Assembly (NCBI RefSeq): GCF_943737005.1 | Contig: NZ_CALSFU010000005.1 | Location: forward strand, 1 to 64,000 | DNA from: Achromobacter sp. Marseille-Q4962 | Lineage (GTDB): Bacteria > Pseudomonadota > Gammaproteobacteria > Burkholderiales > Burkholderiaceae_B | Length of the DNA stretch: 64,000 bases | Reading direction: 5' to 3' | Part shown: piece after piece, positions 1 to 8,064 of the stretch | How the letters are laid out: each line of letters begins with the position of its first letter | Position numbering within the stretch: the stretch's first letter is position 1 | Notes under the pieces: generated by a model | Seen by the model: only the letters and a program-made list of their open reading frames with translations | Databases searched by the model: none | What the model was told of the DNA's origin: nothing | Program-made: the position numbers and the translations under genes

Positions 1-127
1 GCTCGGGTCCATCGGGTATATTCCTCCTGCGCAGGCTGAAGAACGCTATCTCCGTACCAACTCTGACTCTGTGCCGATGAACGCTGTACTTTAACCAAAC
101 AGCCTCCTCGATTCCCGGGGCAATTCA
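1..127 (+). mobile_element. Right end of an IS3-family insertion sequence
   Basis: The first 127 bases hold the 3' end of an IS3-type transposase gene, then a short tail that ends in ...GGGGCAATTCA. On the other strand this reads TGAATTGCCCCGGG, the TG...CA type of terminus seen in the IS3 family. Immediately after base 127 the sequence becomes the interior of a bug gene on the minus strand, so base 127 is taken as the element's edge. The left end and the target duplication lie outside the window, so the exact element cannot be named. Confidence 0.8.
2..94 (+). CDS. IS3-family transposase (OrfB), C-terminal 30 residues
   Basis: An open frame enters from the window edge and ends at TAA 92-94. 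Its tail contains GYIPPAQAEERY, very close to the GYIPPAEAE motif near the C-terminus of many IS3-family OrfB (DDE) transposases. The catalytic residues are upstream, outside the window, so it is not known whether the copy is active. The stop lies 33 bp inside the inferred right terminus, the usual arrangement in this family. Confidence 0.75.
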   Translation, partial: LGSIGYIPPAQAEERYLRTNSDSVPMNAVL

Positions 128-617
128 ACGTGCCCGTGCCCGGCGTGGCGTAGTCCAGCGGCTGGGGCGATTGCTTCGCGTAGGCGATCAGCTCCCGCAC
201 GGTGCGCGCCGGCAGGGCGGGATTGACCACCAGCAGGTTCGGCACGCTCATCAGCAGCGTTACCGGCGCCAGGTCGCGCTGCGGCTGGTAGGGCAGGTCG
301 GGGTAGAGCGCCGGATTGATGGAGATGGGGCCGATATTGCCCATGACGATGGTGTAGCCGTCGGCAGGCTGTTTCACGGCATAGTCGGTGCCGACGTTGC
401 CGCCGGCCCCGGCCTTGTTTTCCACGATGACCGGCTGACCCAGCCGCTCGCCCAGCTTGTGGCTGACCAGGCGGGCGAGCATGTCCGTGGAGCCGCCGGG
501 CGGATACGGCACGATCCATTTGATGGGCTGCGAGGGCCATGGGGCGCCGGCCGCGGCCGGGCCCGGGCTACAGGCGCAGGCCAGGCCGGCCGCCAACGCG
601 AGGGCAAAACGTTTCAT
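128..617 (-). pseudogene. Bug/TctC-family periplasmic binding protein, cut off by IS insertion
   Basis: The gene begins at ATG 617 with a Sec signal peptide of about 23 residues (cleavage near PAAAG). The mature part is typical of the tripartite tricarboxylate receptor (Bug) family: WIVPYPPGGSTDMLAR, then VIVENKAGAGGNVGTD, DGYTIVMGN and DYATPGTGT. After GTGT, about residue 163, the frame runs into the IS3 terminus. Bug proteins are normally about 320-330 residues, so the second half is missing here; it may lie beyond the element. The divergent IclR gene probably regulated it. No TctA/TctB membrane genes are adjacent, as is usual for orphan Bug proteins. The ligand cannot be read from sequence. 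Confidence 0.85.
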
Positions 618-671
618 GCATGTCTCCTTCCCTGGCTCGCGGTCTTGCCGCGGGCTCTGTTTACGTGTATT

Positions 672-706
672 GTTCACCTAGTGAACGTAATGTTTGTCAG
701 GTGAAC
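672..706. promoter_or_regulatory. Candidate IclR operator between bug and the iclR-type gene
   Basis: GTTCAC-CTA-GTGAAC at 672-686 is a perfect inverted repeat, and a third GTGAAC half-site lies at 701-706, 20 bp further on. The repeats sit in the short divergent region between the bug start (617) and the IclR-type gene (709), where an IclR protein would control both promoters. Binding is inferred, not shown. Confidence 0.5.
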
Positions 707-708
707 GA

Positions 709-1356
709 TTGAAGAATAATAGATCGATCCAGCGCTGTCTATCCATCATCCGGGCCTTTCGCGGCAGGGGCAGGCCCACGCTGGCCGAACTGGCCCGCGC
801 GGTCGAGCTGCCGCACGCCACCGTGCTGCGGTTTCTGCAGACGCTGGAAGAAGAGGGCTACGCCGCGCGCGAAGACAGCCGCTGGCGGCTGACGCCGCAG
901 GTGTTCGAGCTGGGTTTCGCGGCCATGGACAGCCTGGGGGTCACCGAAGCGGTGCAGGAAATCCTGCAGGGCCTGGCCGACGCCTACTCGGGCACGTCGA
1001 ACCTGGGCGAGGCCAACCCCGAAGGCGTCATCATCATCGGGCGCGCCATGGCGCCGGCCGAGCGCCGCCGGCTGGTGGTCATGAACCTGCGCGTGGGCAG
1101 CGTGCTGCCCCTGGCCAGCGCGCTGGCCGGGGGGCTGCGCCTGGCGCCGGGGCAATGGAGCCGGTTCGATTATCCCGACAGCAACCAGGTTTCGGTGGCG
1201 GTGCCGGTGCCCGGGGCCGGATCGCGCGTGCTGTCGGTGGGCATCTCCGTGGCGGCCTCCGAGGTCGAGGGCGGCCGCCTGGAAGACGACATGGTTCCCG
1301 CCCTGCAGCGCGCCGCGGAGACGATCGCGGGCGTGATCCGTGTGGGAGTGGTGTAG
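709..1356 (+). CDS. IclR-family transcriptional regulator, short effector domain
   Basis: The first 60 residues form an IclR winged helix-turn-helix (SIQRCLSIIRAF, LAELARAVELPHATVLRFLQTLEEEGY), and the rest is a reduced IclR effector domain ending with VPVPGAGSRVLSVGISVA. The protein is about 215 residues against about 250-270 usual. The helical stretch normally found between the GSVLPL segment and the VAVPV strand is mostly absent. TTG 709 is preferred as start because AGGTGA lies 4 nt upstream; TTG 694 in the same frame has no such site. It is divergent from the interrupted bug gene and probably regulated its uptake pathway. The ligand is unknown. Confidence 0.8.
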   Translation: MKNNRSIQRCLSIIRAFRGRGRPTLAELARAVELPHATVLRFLQTLEEEGYAAREDSRWRLTPQVFELGFAAMDSLGVTEAVQEILQGLADAYSGTSNLGEANPEGVIIIGRAMAPAERRRLVVMNLRVGSVLPLASALAGGLRLAPGQWSRFDYPDSNQVSVAVPVPGAGSRVLSVGISVAASEVEGGRLEDDMVPALQRAAETIAGVIRVGVV

Positions 1357-1373
1357 GGCGCGCCGGCGCGCCC
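1356..1373. terminator. GC palindrome between convergent genes
   Basis: GGGCGCGCCGGCGCGCCC is a perfect 18-bp palindrome that begins at the IclR stop codon, between that gene and the convergent DUF1801 gene. It could act as a bidirectional hairpin, but there is no T-run, so termination is only a possibility. Confidence 0.3.
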
Positions 1374-1409
1374 GGCGCGCGCGGCGCATCCGCGCCGGCC
1401 GGGCCGGGT

Positions 1410-1814
1410 TCAGGCGCGCTTTTTCCGCGCGAGGTTGAAGGCCGCGGCGGCGGCGACGAGCGCCTTGAAAGCGGCTTCGTCGATCTCGTCGCCCTCGCGG
1501 ATGTCGATGGCGCGCCGCGTGTTGCCGTCCAGGCTCGCATTGAAAAGCCCCGCGGGGTCGGCCAGCGCGGCGCCCTGGGCGAAGGTCAGCTTCACCGTGT
1601 GTTTGTAGGTTTCGCCGGTGCACAGGATGCCGGCATGCGACCACACCGGCACGCCGCGCCATTTCCATTCTTCCACGGCCTGCGGGTCGGCCTGCAGGAT
1701 GAGCGCGCGCATCCGGGCCAGCGCCGCGCCGCGCCAATCGCCCAGCTCGCGGATGCGGGCGTCGATCAGGCGGGAAGGATCTGGGCCCTGGGCGTTGCGG
1801 CTCGGTTTTTCCAT
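1410..1814 (-). CDS. DUF1801 family protein (YdhG/YdeI-like)
   Basis: This predicted 134-residue cytosolic protein has the pattern of DUF1801: an N-terminal helix (SRLIDARIRELGDWRG), EWKWRGVPVWSHAGILCTGETYKHTVKLTF, then LFNASLDGNTRRAIDIREGD and a C-terminal helix with EAAFKALVAAA. The family adopts a YdhG-like fold and has no established enzymatic role. The start at ATG 1814 is chosen because the family similarity begins there; the frame stays open further upstream. It sits in the same direction as the MerR gene behind it (66 bp gap) and may be cotranscribed with it. Confidence 0.8.
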   Translation of the reverse strand: MEKPSRNAQGPDPSRLIDARIRELGDWRGAALARMRALILQADPQAVEEWKWRGVPVWSHAGILCTGETYKHTVKLTFAQGAALADPAGLFNASLDGNTRRAIDIREGDEIDEAAFKALVAAAAAFNLARKKRA

Positions 1815-1879
1815 GTGCGTTCTCCAGCAGCCGGGGCGCGGCTTTTCGCGGACCACCTTGCCATGGCGGCGGCGCGGAA

Positions 1880-2302
1880 TCAAGCGGCGCGCTTGCGCCG
1901 CCCGCCGAAGGCGCCCGAGGCCGCGGCCTTCAGCAGGCGCTGGAAAGCGGGGCAGCGCAAATGGCTGGGCGCGGGGCAGGCGGCGGCGTGGCGCAGGCCA
2001 TCGCGCATGGCGCTCAGGCGGCGGATGGCGCGGTCGAGCTGGTCGGCCTTGGCGGCCAGCACGGCCCGATCGATGCTGGGCTCGCCGTCGGGCGAGAACA
2101 TGCTGCCGATCTCGTCCAGCGACAGCCCCGCCGCGCGCCCCAGTCCGATCAGCGCCAGCTTTTGCAGCACGGCCGCCTCGTATTGCCGCCGCAGGCCGCG
2201 GCGGCCGATTGAGGCGATCAGGCCCTTTTCTTCGTAATAGCGCAGCGTGGAGGCGGGGATGCCGGTTTGCCGCGCCACTTCGGCTATGTCCAGGTGCGTC
2301 AT
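1880..2302 (-). CDS. MerR-family transcriptional regulator
   Basis: A 140-residue protein with a MerR winged-helix domain in residues 1-75 (LDIAEVARQTGIPASTLRYYEEKGLI, then a Q-Y wing and LALIGLGRAAGLSLDEIGSM). A dimerisation helix follows around residues 85-105 (ADQLDRAIRRLSAMRDGL). The C-terminal tail has CPAPSHLRCPAFQRLL with two cysteines eight residues apart and a histidine, a possible metal or redox site. It does not have the SoxR CX2CXCX5C cluster, although the DNA in front of it resembles a SoxR box. It is divergent from the methyltransferase gene at 2413, which it probably controls. Confidence 0.85.
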   Translation of the reverse strand: MTHLDIAEVARQTGIPASTLRYYEEKGLIASIGRRGLRRQYEAAVLQKLALIGLGRAAGLSLDEIGSMFSPDGEPSIDRAVLAAKADQLDRAIRRLSAMRDGLRHAAACPAPSHLRCPAFQRLLKAAASGAFGGRRKRAA

Positions 2303-2306
2303 GCGC

Positions 2307-2337
2307 TTGACCTCAAGTCGGCTTGAAGTTGCAGACT
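2307..2337 (+). promoter_or_regulatory. MerR-type promoter with SoxR-box-like operator
   Basis: TTGACC (2307-2312) and CAGACT (2332-2337) are 19 bp apart, the long spacer typical of MerR-activated promoters. The spacer region carries CCTCAAGTCGGCTTGAAG (2311-2328), close to the SoxR consensus CCTCAAGTTAACTTGAGG. It starts 5 bp before the MerR ATG (2302) and points towards the methyltransferase at 2413. Activation by the adjacent MerR protein is inferred. Confidence 0.6.
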
Positions 2338-2412
2338 ATCCCCATTCCGCTCCGCGCGCATCTTTCCGCGCGCCGGCCGGCGGGTCGAACGCACAGACAG
2401 GGAGCCTGAGCC

Positions 2413-3003
2413 ATGTGGGATGAACGCTATGCCGCCGCGGATTACGTCTACGGCACCGAACCGAACGATTTCCTGGCCGAGCACGCGGGCCTGCTTGCCG
2501 GACCTGTGCTGAGCGTGGCCGAGGGCGAGGGGCGCAATGCCGTTTTCCTGGCCGAGCGGGGCCTGGACGTGCTGGGCGTGGACGGCTCGCCCGTCGGCCT
2601 GGAAAAGGCGCGTAGGCTCGCCGCGGCCCGGGGCGTGGAAATCCGCACCGAAGTCGCCGATCTTGCCCGCTACGAACCGCCCGCCCTGGCGTTCGGCGGC
2701 GTGGCGTGCATCTTCGCGCATCTGCCGTCGGCCAGCCGCAAGCGGCTTAACCGGCTGCTCGCGCGGTCGCTGCGCCCAGGCGGCGTCGTCCTGCTCGAAG
2801 CTTACGCGCCGGGCCAGATCCGCAACCGGACCGGCGGGCCCAGGGATCCGGACATGCTGATATCCCGCGCGGCGCTGGAGCAGGAGTTCCCGGGTTGCGA
2901 GATTGTGCTGTCCCGGGAGCTGGAACGCGAGGTGGTCGAGGGCCGGTTCCACACCGGGCGGGCCTGCGTGGTGCAGTTCATCGCCCGCAAGCCGGCGTCC
3001 TGA
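2413..3003 (+). CDS. Class I SAM-dependent methyltransferase
   Basis: A 196-residue protein of the small TehB-like methyltransferase group. It begins MWDERYAAADYVYGTEPNDFL, typical of this group, then motif I in unusual form (VLSVAEGEGRNAVFLAERG), an acidic motif II residue (VLGVDGSPVGLEKA), and FAHLPSASRKRLNRLLARSLRPGGVVLLEAY as the post-motif region. It is expected to be cytosolic; the substrate is unknown. It lies downstream of a promoter facing away from the MerR gene, so expression probably depends on that regulator. Homologues often act in resistance to oxyanions or electrophiles, which would fit the SoxR-like box, but this is inference. Confidence 0.8.
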   Translation: MWDERYAAADYVYGTEPNDFLAEHAGLLAGPVLSVAEGEGRNAVFLAERGLDVLGVDGSPVGLEKARRLAAARGVEIRTEVADLARYEPPALAFGGVACIFAHLPSASRKRLNRLLARSLRPGGVVLLEAYAPGQIRNRTGGPRDPDMLISRAALEQEFPGCEIVLSRELEREVVEGRFHTGRACVVQFIARKPAS

Positions 3004-3018
3004 GCGCAGGCGCGCGCT

Positions 3019-3465
3019 TTACTCCTGGATGTCCGGCTCGACCAGCATGGCCAGCTGGGCCAGCGATTCCTGCCAGCCCAGATAGCACATCTCCACCGGG
3101 ATCGCCTCGGGCAGGCCCTCCTGCACGATGTTCAGCTCGGTGCCGCAGGCCACTTTGCGCAGCGTGACGGTGGCCTGCATGCTGCCCGGCAGGCTGGGGT
3201 CGTCGAACTGGTCCGTGTAGCGGATGCGTTCGCCGGGCACGAGTTCCAGGTATTCCCCGCCGAACGAATGGGCCTGGCCATTGCCGAAATTGCGGAACGA
3301 CATTCTGTACCGGCCGCCGACCCTGGCCTCCAGCTCATGGACCTGGCAGGTGAAGCCGTGCGGGGGCAGCCACTTGGCCACCGCATCGGGTTCGAGGAAG
3401 GCGCGGTAGACGCGCTCGGGCGGCGCGCGCAGCACACGGTGCAGGGTTACGGTTCCAGTCGCCAT
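3019..3465 (-). CDS. SRPBCC/AHSA1-domain protein
   Basis: A 148-residue protein that is a single START-like (Activator of Hsp90 ATPase homologue 1-like) domain: TVTLHRVLRAPPERVYRAFLEP, then WLPPHGFTCQVHELEARVGG, FGGEYLELVPGERIRYTDQFD, TVTLRKVACGTELNIVQEG and the final helix LGWQESLAQLAMLVEP. Such domains bind hydrophobic ligands or act as cochaperone-like modules; no specific role is known. The start at 3465 has a strong GGAGGAG site upstream. It is divergent from the beta-lactamase gene. Confidence 0.85.
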   Translation of the reverse strand: MATGTVTLHRVLRAPPERVYRAFLEPDAVAKWLPPHGFTCQVHELEARVGGRYRMSFRNFGNGQAHSFGGEYLELVPGERIRYTDQFDDPSLPGSMQATVTLRKVACGTELNIVQEGLPEAIPVEMCYLGWQESLAQLAMLVEPDIQE

Positions 3466-3625
3466 GATGATTCTCCTCCGTCGACAAGTTGAACGTACTG
3501 CCGCGACAGACCAGTAGACCGGAAATCGGCGGGCGCTGTCCAGGGATACGCGCGGAGACGGGCCGCCGCGGCGTTATATTCTTTCGCTGCGGCCGCGAGG
3601 GCCGCTTTTCTCTCGAAAAGGTTCC

Positions 3626-4829
3626 ATGCGCTGGTCTTCCGGGTTGCCGTTTTTTTTTTCGCCGGCTTGGGCTGCCGGCTTCCGCATGCGGCCGGCTGGT
3701 CTGCGCCGCCGCGCTGGCGGCCGTCGCGGGGATGCATGGCGCGCGGGCCGCGCCGGCCGGGACGGATGACGCCATCCGGCAGGTTGCCCAGGAGGCGATG
3801 CGGGAGCATGGCATCGCGGGCATGGCCATCGGCGTGCGGCATGGCGGCGAGGCGCGCTTCTACAACCTGGGCGTGGCCTCGCTGCGCACGCAGCAGAAAG
3901 TGACCAGCGACACGCTGTTCGAAGTGGGCTCCATCAGCAAGACCTACACCGCGACCCTGGCCGCCTACGCGCAGACGCAGGGCCGGCTGGCGCTGAAGGA
4001 TCCGGTGCAGAAGTTCGTGCCCGAGCTGCGCGGCAGCCCGTTTGGAAAACTGACCCTGATCCACCTGGGCACGCACACGGGCGGCGGCTTTCCGCCGCAG
4101 GTGCCGGACGGCGTGCGCACCCGCGCCCAGCTGCTCGCCTACCTGAAGGCATGGCGGCCGTCATATGCGCCCGGCACGCGCCGCACCTACGCCAACCCCA
4201 GTATCGGCATGCTGGGCGAGGCCGCGGCGCGGGCCCTGGACCGGCCGTTCGACCTGGCGATGGAGCAGGACCTGTTCCCGGCGCTCGGCCTGGCGAGCAC
4301 GTTTCTCGCGGTGCCGCCCGACCGCCAGGAAAGCTATGCGCAGGGCTACGACGCGCAGGCCAAGCCGGTGCGGCTCACGCCCGGCGTGCTGGGCGCCCAG
4401 GCCTATGGCGTGCGCACCAGCGCGCGCGACCTGCTGCGCTTCGTGGACGCCAATCTCGGCCTGGCGCCTGGCCTGGACCCCAGGCTGCGGCGCGCGCTGG
4501 CGGCCACGCACGTGGCCTATTACCAGGTGGACGGCATGATGCAGGACCTGGCCTGGGAGCAGTACGCCTGGCCCGCCCGGCTCGAGACGCTGATCGCCGG
4601 CAACGCGCCGGACATGGCGGCCCGCACGCACGAGGCCAGGGCACTGGATCCGCCGCTCGCGCCGCAGGCGTCGGCGTGGATCAATAAAACAGGCTCCACC
4701 AACGGCTTCGGCGCCTACGTGGCGTTCGTGCCCGCCGCGCAGACCGGCATCGTTATCCTGGCCAACCGCAACTGGCCCAACGAGGCGCGCGTGCGGCTCG
4801 CCTACCGCATCATGGAGCTGCTGCGCTGA
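3626..4829 (+). CDS. Class C (AmpC-like) beta-lactamase, start out of frame at a T10 tract
   Basis: A periplasmic serine hydrolase with the three class C motifs in order: SISK (catalytic Ser), YAN (general base) and KTG before the C-terminus. Class C enzymes hydrolyse beta-lactams; close relatives can be esterases or DD-peptidases. The best start is ATG 3626, with AAAAGG upstream. From it, MRWSSGLPFFF followed by a hydrophobic signal peptide ending ARA would precede the mature enzyme, but only if the T10 run at 3650-3659 were nine bases. As written, that ATG stops early. The only other starts in the enzyme's frame are a TTG at 3489 and ATG 3732, which would lack the signal peptide. This may be phase variation, a mutation or a sequencing error. 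Confidence 0.75.
3650..3659 (+). repeat. T10 homopolymer in the beta-lactamase signal-peptide region
   Basis: Ten consecutive T bases follow GGGTTGCCG. The run lies eight codons after the probable ATG, and changing it by one base would join that ATG to the beta-lactamase frame. Homopolymer tracts of this kind are common sites of slipped-strand variation. Confidence 0.7.
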
Positions 4830-4892
4830 GCCGCCCGCCCGCGTCAATCGGTCGCGCAGCGCCCGCCGCGCGGCCGGCGATAATGCCGCTCC

Positions 4893-5318
4893 ATGAACTA
4901 TCAATTGCTCGTGTTGCTGCACGCCGCGGCCGTGATGGCCTGGGTGGGCGGATCGCTTTTCGTGTCCCTGTATCTGCTGTCGGCCCCGCACCGCGATGGC
5001 GACGAGGCGCCGCGCGGGCGCGGCATGCTGCCCCGCCTGCGGCGCTGGAACCTCTGCGTCACCACGCCGGCCATGGCGCTTGCGTGGCTGCTGGGTCTTC
5101 ACCTGGCGTTCTCGGTGGGCTGGTTCGCCATGAAATGGATCTGGGTCAAGGCGGGGTGCGCGCTGGCGCTGTCGGCGCTGCACGGCGTACAGAGCGCCGC
5201 GCTGCGGCGCATGGCGCAAGGCGGCGCAAGGCGCGCGCCGCTGGCCGATCTGTATGCGCCGCTGACCGTGGTGCTGGCGGCCGCCATCGTCACGCTGGTG
5301 GTGGTCAAGCCTTTCTGA
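4893..5318 (+). CDS. CopD-like integral membrane protein
   Basis: A 141-residue protein with four predicted membrane helices: LVLLHAAAVMAWVGGSLFVSLYLL, then about residues 58-80 (TTPAMALAWLLGLHLAF), 85-103, and the C-terminal APLTVVLAAAIVTLVVVKPF. The N-terminal HAAAVMAWVGG pattern, with a His in the first helix, resembles the CopD/YozB-HemJ superfamily, whose members bind copper or haem in the membrane. No copper genes are adjacent, so the function is not defined. It stands alone between the beta-lactamase and the methionine importer. Confidence 0.65.
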   Translation: MNYQLLVLLHAAAVMAWVGGSLFVSLYLLSAPHRDGDEAPRGRGMLPRLRRWNLCVTTPAMALAWLLGLHLAFSVGWFAMKWIWVKAGCALALSALHGVQSAALRRMAQGGARRAPLADLYAPLTVVLAAAIVTLVVVKPF

Positions 5319-5399
5319 ACGCAAGCATCTCGCCGCCCTGGCATATTGCCGCCGCGCATATGCAAAGGCGGGCGTAATAAGGACTCAACCAGCGAATCG

Positions 5400-5428
5400 T
5401 TCACGCTCGGCGCCGCGCTGCCTAGAAT
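5400..5428 (+). promoter_or_regulatory. Candidate sigma-70 promoter of metQNI
   Basis: TTCACG (5400-5405) and TAGAAT (5423-5428) are separated by 17 bp, 41 bp before the metQ ATG. I see no methionine riboswitch in this short leader. Confidence 0.5.
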
Positions 5429-5469
5429 CGTCTCTCCCTGGATTGGGTTGACCGAGAGGCGATTCCGAG

Positions 5470-6285
5470 ATGATTTCCCCCTTTTTCAAGCGCCTGCTGG
5501 GCGCGGCGCTGGCGGCGGCCGCCATGTTCCACGGCCCGGCGTTTTCCGCCGACAACCGGCCTCTCAAGGTGGGCGTGCGCGGCGGCGTGGACGAGCAGAT
5601 ATGGGAGGTGGTGGCGCAAGTCGCCAAGAAGAACGGTCTGGCCGTGGAGCCGGTCGTCATCACCGGCACGGCCAGCCCGAACGAGGCGCTCAATAACGGC
5701 GACCTCGACGCCAACGCGTTCCAGCACATTCCTTTCCTGAAAGACCAGATCCGGCAGCGCGGCTACAAGCTGGTGTCCGTGGCCAACACCCTGATCTCTC
5801 CCATTGCGTTCTACTCCCGGAAATACAAGTCGCTGGAAGCGCTGCCGCAGGGCGCCAAGGTGGGCATCCCCAACGATCCGAGCAACCAGACGCGCGCGCT
5901 GGTCGTACTGCGCGACCACGGGCTCGTCACGCTGCGCGACGGCTTCGACCCCTACACCGGCACGGCCACGCTGGCCGACGTGACGTCCAATCCGCGCAAG
6001 CTGGAGTTCGTGGAAAGCGCCTCGGTGGTGCTGGCGCGCTCGCTGCCCGACGTGGACGCGGCGGCCATCGTCAACAGCTTCGCCTACCAGGCCGGCCTCA
6101 TCGCCACGCGCGACGGCATTGCCGTGGAGAAGAAAGAGAACAACCCCTACGTCAACATCATCGCCGTGCGCGAGGCCGACAGGAACGCGCCCTGGGTGCC
6201 GGAGCTGGTGCGGGCCTATCACTCGGACGAGGTCCGGCAGTTCATCCTGAGCAAGTACGAAGGCTCGGTCATCCCCGTTTTCTGA
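5470..6285 (+). CDS. metQ: MetQ/NlpA-family methionine-binding protein
   Basis: A 271-residue periplasmic binding protein of the NlpA/MetQ family. A signal peptide of about 27 residues (cleavage after AFS/A) precedes [17 protein letters not shown]. Diagnostic segments follow: [56 protein letters not shown] and [10 protein letters not shown]. The signal has no clear lipobox cysteine, unlike many MetQ lipoproteins. It is the first gene of a unit with metN (13 bp downstream) and metI and should deliver D/L-methionine or a close analogue to the MetNI complex. Confidence 0.9.
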   Translation: MISPFFKRLLGAALAAAAMFHGPAFSADNRPLKVGVRGGVDEQIWEVVAQVAKKNGLAVEPVVITGTASPNEALNNGDLDANAFQHIPFLKDQIRQRGYKLVSVANTLISPIAFYSRKYKSLEALPQGAKVGIPNDPSNQTRALVVLRDHGLVTLRDGFDPYTGTATLADVTSNPRKLEFVESASVVLARSLPDVDAAAIVNSFAYQAGLIATRDGIAVEKKENNPYVNIIAVREADRNAPWVPELVRAYHSDEVRQFILSKYEGSVIPVF

Positions 6286-6298
6286 GGCCGGGCGCGCC

Positions 6299-7396
6299 AT
6301 GATGCAAAACGAGCTTCCCGCCGCCGCGGTGGCGGCGGACGATGCCGCGCCGCCTGTCGCGCCCCACATCGTGTTCGAGGGTTTGCGCAAGCACTATCAG
6401 GGCGCCCGGGGCCGGGTGACCGCGCTCGACGACGTGTCGTTCGCCATCGGCCGGGGAGAGATCTTCGGCATCATCGGCCGCAGCGGGGCCGGCAAATCCA
6501 CGCTGCTGCGTTCCATCAACATGCTGGAGCGCCCCGACGGCGGGGCCGTGCGCATCGACGGCACCGACGTGGGGCGGCTGGACGAAAACGCGCTGGTGCG
6601 GCTGCGCCGGCGCATCGGCATGATCTTCCAGCATTTCAACCTGCTGTCGGCCAAGACGGTGGCCGAGAACGTGGCTTTGCCGCTGCGCGTGGCCGGCGTG
6701 AAGCCGGCCGAGGCGCGGCGGCGCGTGCAGGCGCTGCTGGAGCTGGTCGGGCTGGGCGGCAAGGCCGACGTCTACCCGGCCAAGCTGTCGGGCGGGCAGA
6801 AGCAGCGCGTGGGCATCGCGCGGGCGCTGGTCCACGATCCCGAGATACTGCTGTGCGACGAAGCCACTTCCGCGCTGGACCCCGAAACCACGCAATCCAT
6901 TCTGGCGCTGCTGCGCGACATCAACCGCAAGCTGGGGCTGACGGTGGTGCTCATCACGCACGACATGGCGGTCATCCGCGAAGTCTGCCACCGTGTGCTG
7001 GTGCTGGATGCCGGGCGGGTGGCGGAAGAAGGCGAGGTCTGGCGCGTGTTCGGAAACCCGCAGGCCGAGGCCACGCGCGCGCTGCTGCGGCCGCTGCGCC
7101 ACGACGTGCCGGCCGACCTGGCCGCGGCCCTGCGGCCCGAGCCGCGCGGCGCGGGCGAGGCGGCCGTGCTGCGCCTGCGCTTCACGGGACAGGGCCAGCC
7201 CGGCGGCGTGTCGCTGCCGGCGCTGGCCGCGCTGGGGCCGGGCGCGCGCCTGCTGCACGGGGGGCTCGACCGCCTGCGCGGGCACGCCCAGGGCAGCCTG
7301 CTGGTGTCGGTGCCGGCGGGCGCATTGCGCGAAGAGGCCGCGCGCGCCGCGCTGCTGGCCGATCATGTGGAGGTGCTGGGCTATGTCGATGCTTGA
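6299..7396 (+). CDS. metN: Methionine ABC transporter ATPase MetN
   Basis: A 365-residue ABC ATPase. Walker A is GRSGAGKST (residues 60-68), the Q-loop is MIFQHFNLL, the signature is LSGGQKQR and Walker B is [12 protein letters not shown]. After the nucleotide-binding domain, a C-terminal region from about residue 285 corresponds to the NIL domain, which in MetN binds methionine on the cytosolic side and inhibits transport. An N-terminal extension of about 22 residues rich in Ala is unusual. The gene overlaps metI by 14 bp, so the two are translationally coupled. Confidence 0.93.
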   Translation: MMQNELPAAAVAADDAAPPVAPHIVFEGLRKHYQGARGRVTALDDVSFAIGRGEIFGIIGRSGAGKSTLLRSINMLERPDGGAVRIDGTDVGRLDENALVRLRRRIGMIFQHFNLLSAKTVAENVALPLRVAGVKPAEARRRVQALLELVGLGGKADVYPAKLSGGQKQRVGIARALVHDPEILLCDEATSALDPETTQSILALLRDINRKLGLTVVLITHDMAVIREVCHRVLVLDAGRVAEEGEVWRVFGNPQAEATRALLRPLRHDVPADLAAALRPEPRGAGEAAVLRLRFTGQGQPGGVSLPALAALGPGARLLHGGLDRLRGHAQGSLLVSVPAGALREEAARAALLADHVEVLGYVDA

Positions 7397-8033
7397 CCGA
7401 TACTTGCAGGCTTTCGGCCAGACGTTGGCCATGGTGAGCCTGTCGGCCGCGCTGGCCATCGTCGCCGGCCTGGCGCTGGCCGTGGTGCTCACGGTGACCA
7501 CGCCGGGCAACCTGTACCCCAGGCCGCGCCTGAACAAGGCGCTGTCCGTCACGGTGAACACCTTCCGCGCCATTCCGTTCATCATCCTGCTCGTGGCCAT
7601 GCTGCCCTTCACCCGCTTCCTGGTGGGCACCACGCTGGGCACCTGGGCCGCCGTGGTGCCGCTCACGGCCAACCTCATTCCCTTCTTCGCCCGCATCGCG
7701 CAGGTAAGCCTGAGCGAAGTGGACCACGGGCTGGTGGAAGCGGCCCGCGCCATGGGCTGCCGGCGCTGGCACATCGTGCGCCACGTGCTGCTGCCCGAGG
7801 CGCTGCCCGGCATCATCGGCGGGATGACTGTCAGCGTCATCGCCATGATCAACGCCTCGGCCATGGCCGGCGCGGTGGGCGCAGGCGGCCTGGGCGACCT
7901 GGCCATCCGCTACGGCTACGAACGCTACGAAACCCGGGTCATGTTCGAAGTCATCGTCATTCTCATCGCGCTCGTCACGCTCGTGCAATTCACCGGCGAA
8001 TGGCTGGCGCGCCGCGCCGACCACCGGCGCTAG
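7383..8033 (+). CDS. metI: Methionine ABC transporter permease MetI
   Basis: A 216-residue inner-membrane protein with five or so helices and the MetI-type ABC permease core: [20 protein letters not shown], the EAA loop [28 protein letters not shown], and [21 protein letters not shown]. It pairs with MetN and MetQ to import methionine. ATG 7383 lies inside the 3' end of metN; a second in-frame ATG at 7389 is also possible. Confidence 0.92.
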   Translation: MSMLDRYLQAFGQTLAMVSLSAALAIVAGLALAVVLTVTTPGNLYPRPRLNKALSVTVNTFRAIPFIILLVAMLPFTRFLVGTTLGTWAAVVPLTANLIPFFARIAQVSLSEVDHGLVEAARAMGCRRWHIVRHVLLPEALPGIIGGMTVSVIAMINASAMAGAVGAGGLGDLAIRYGYERYETRVMFEVIVILIALVTLVQFTGEWLARRADHRR

Positions 8034-8064
8034 CGTAAACAGGCCCCGACACACGGAACCCATC

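Noticed and set aside
5429..5469. SAM or methionine riboswitch before metQ
   Set aside because: The leader after the promoter is only about 40 bases, and I see no conserved riboswitch core.
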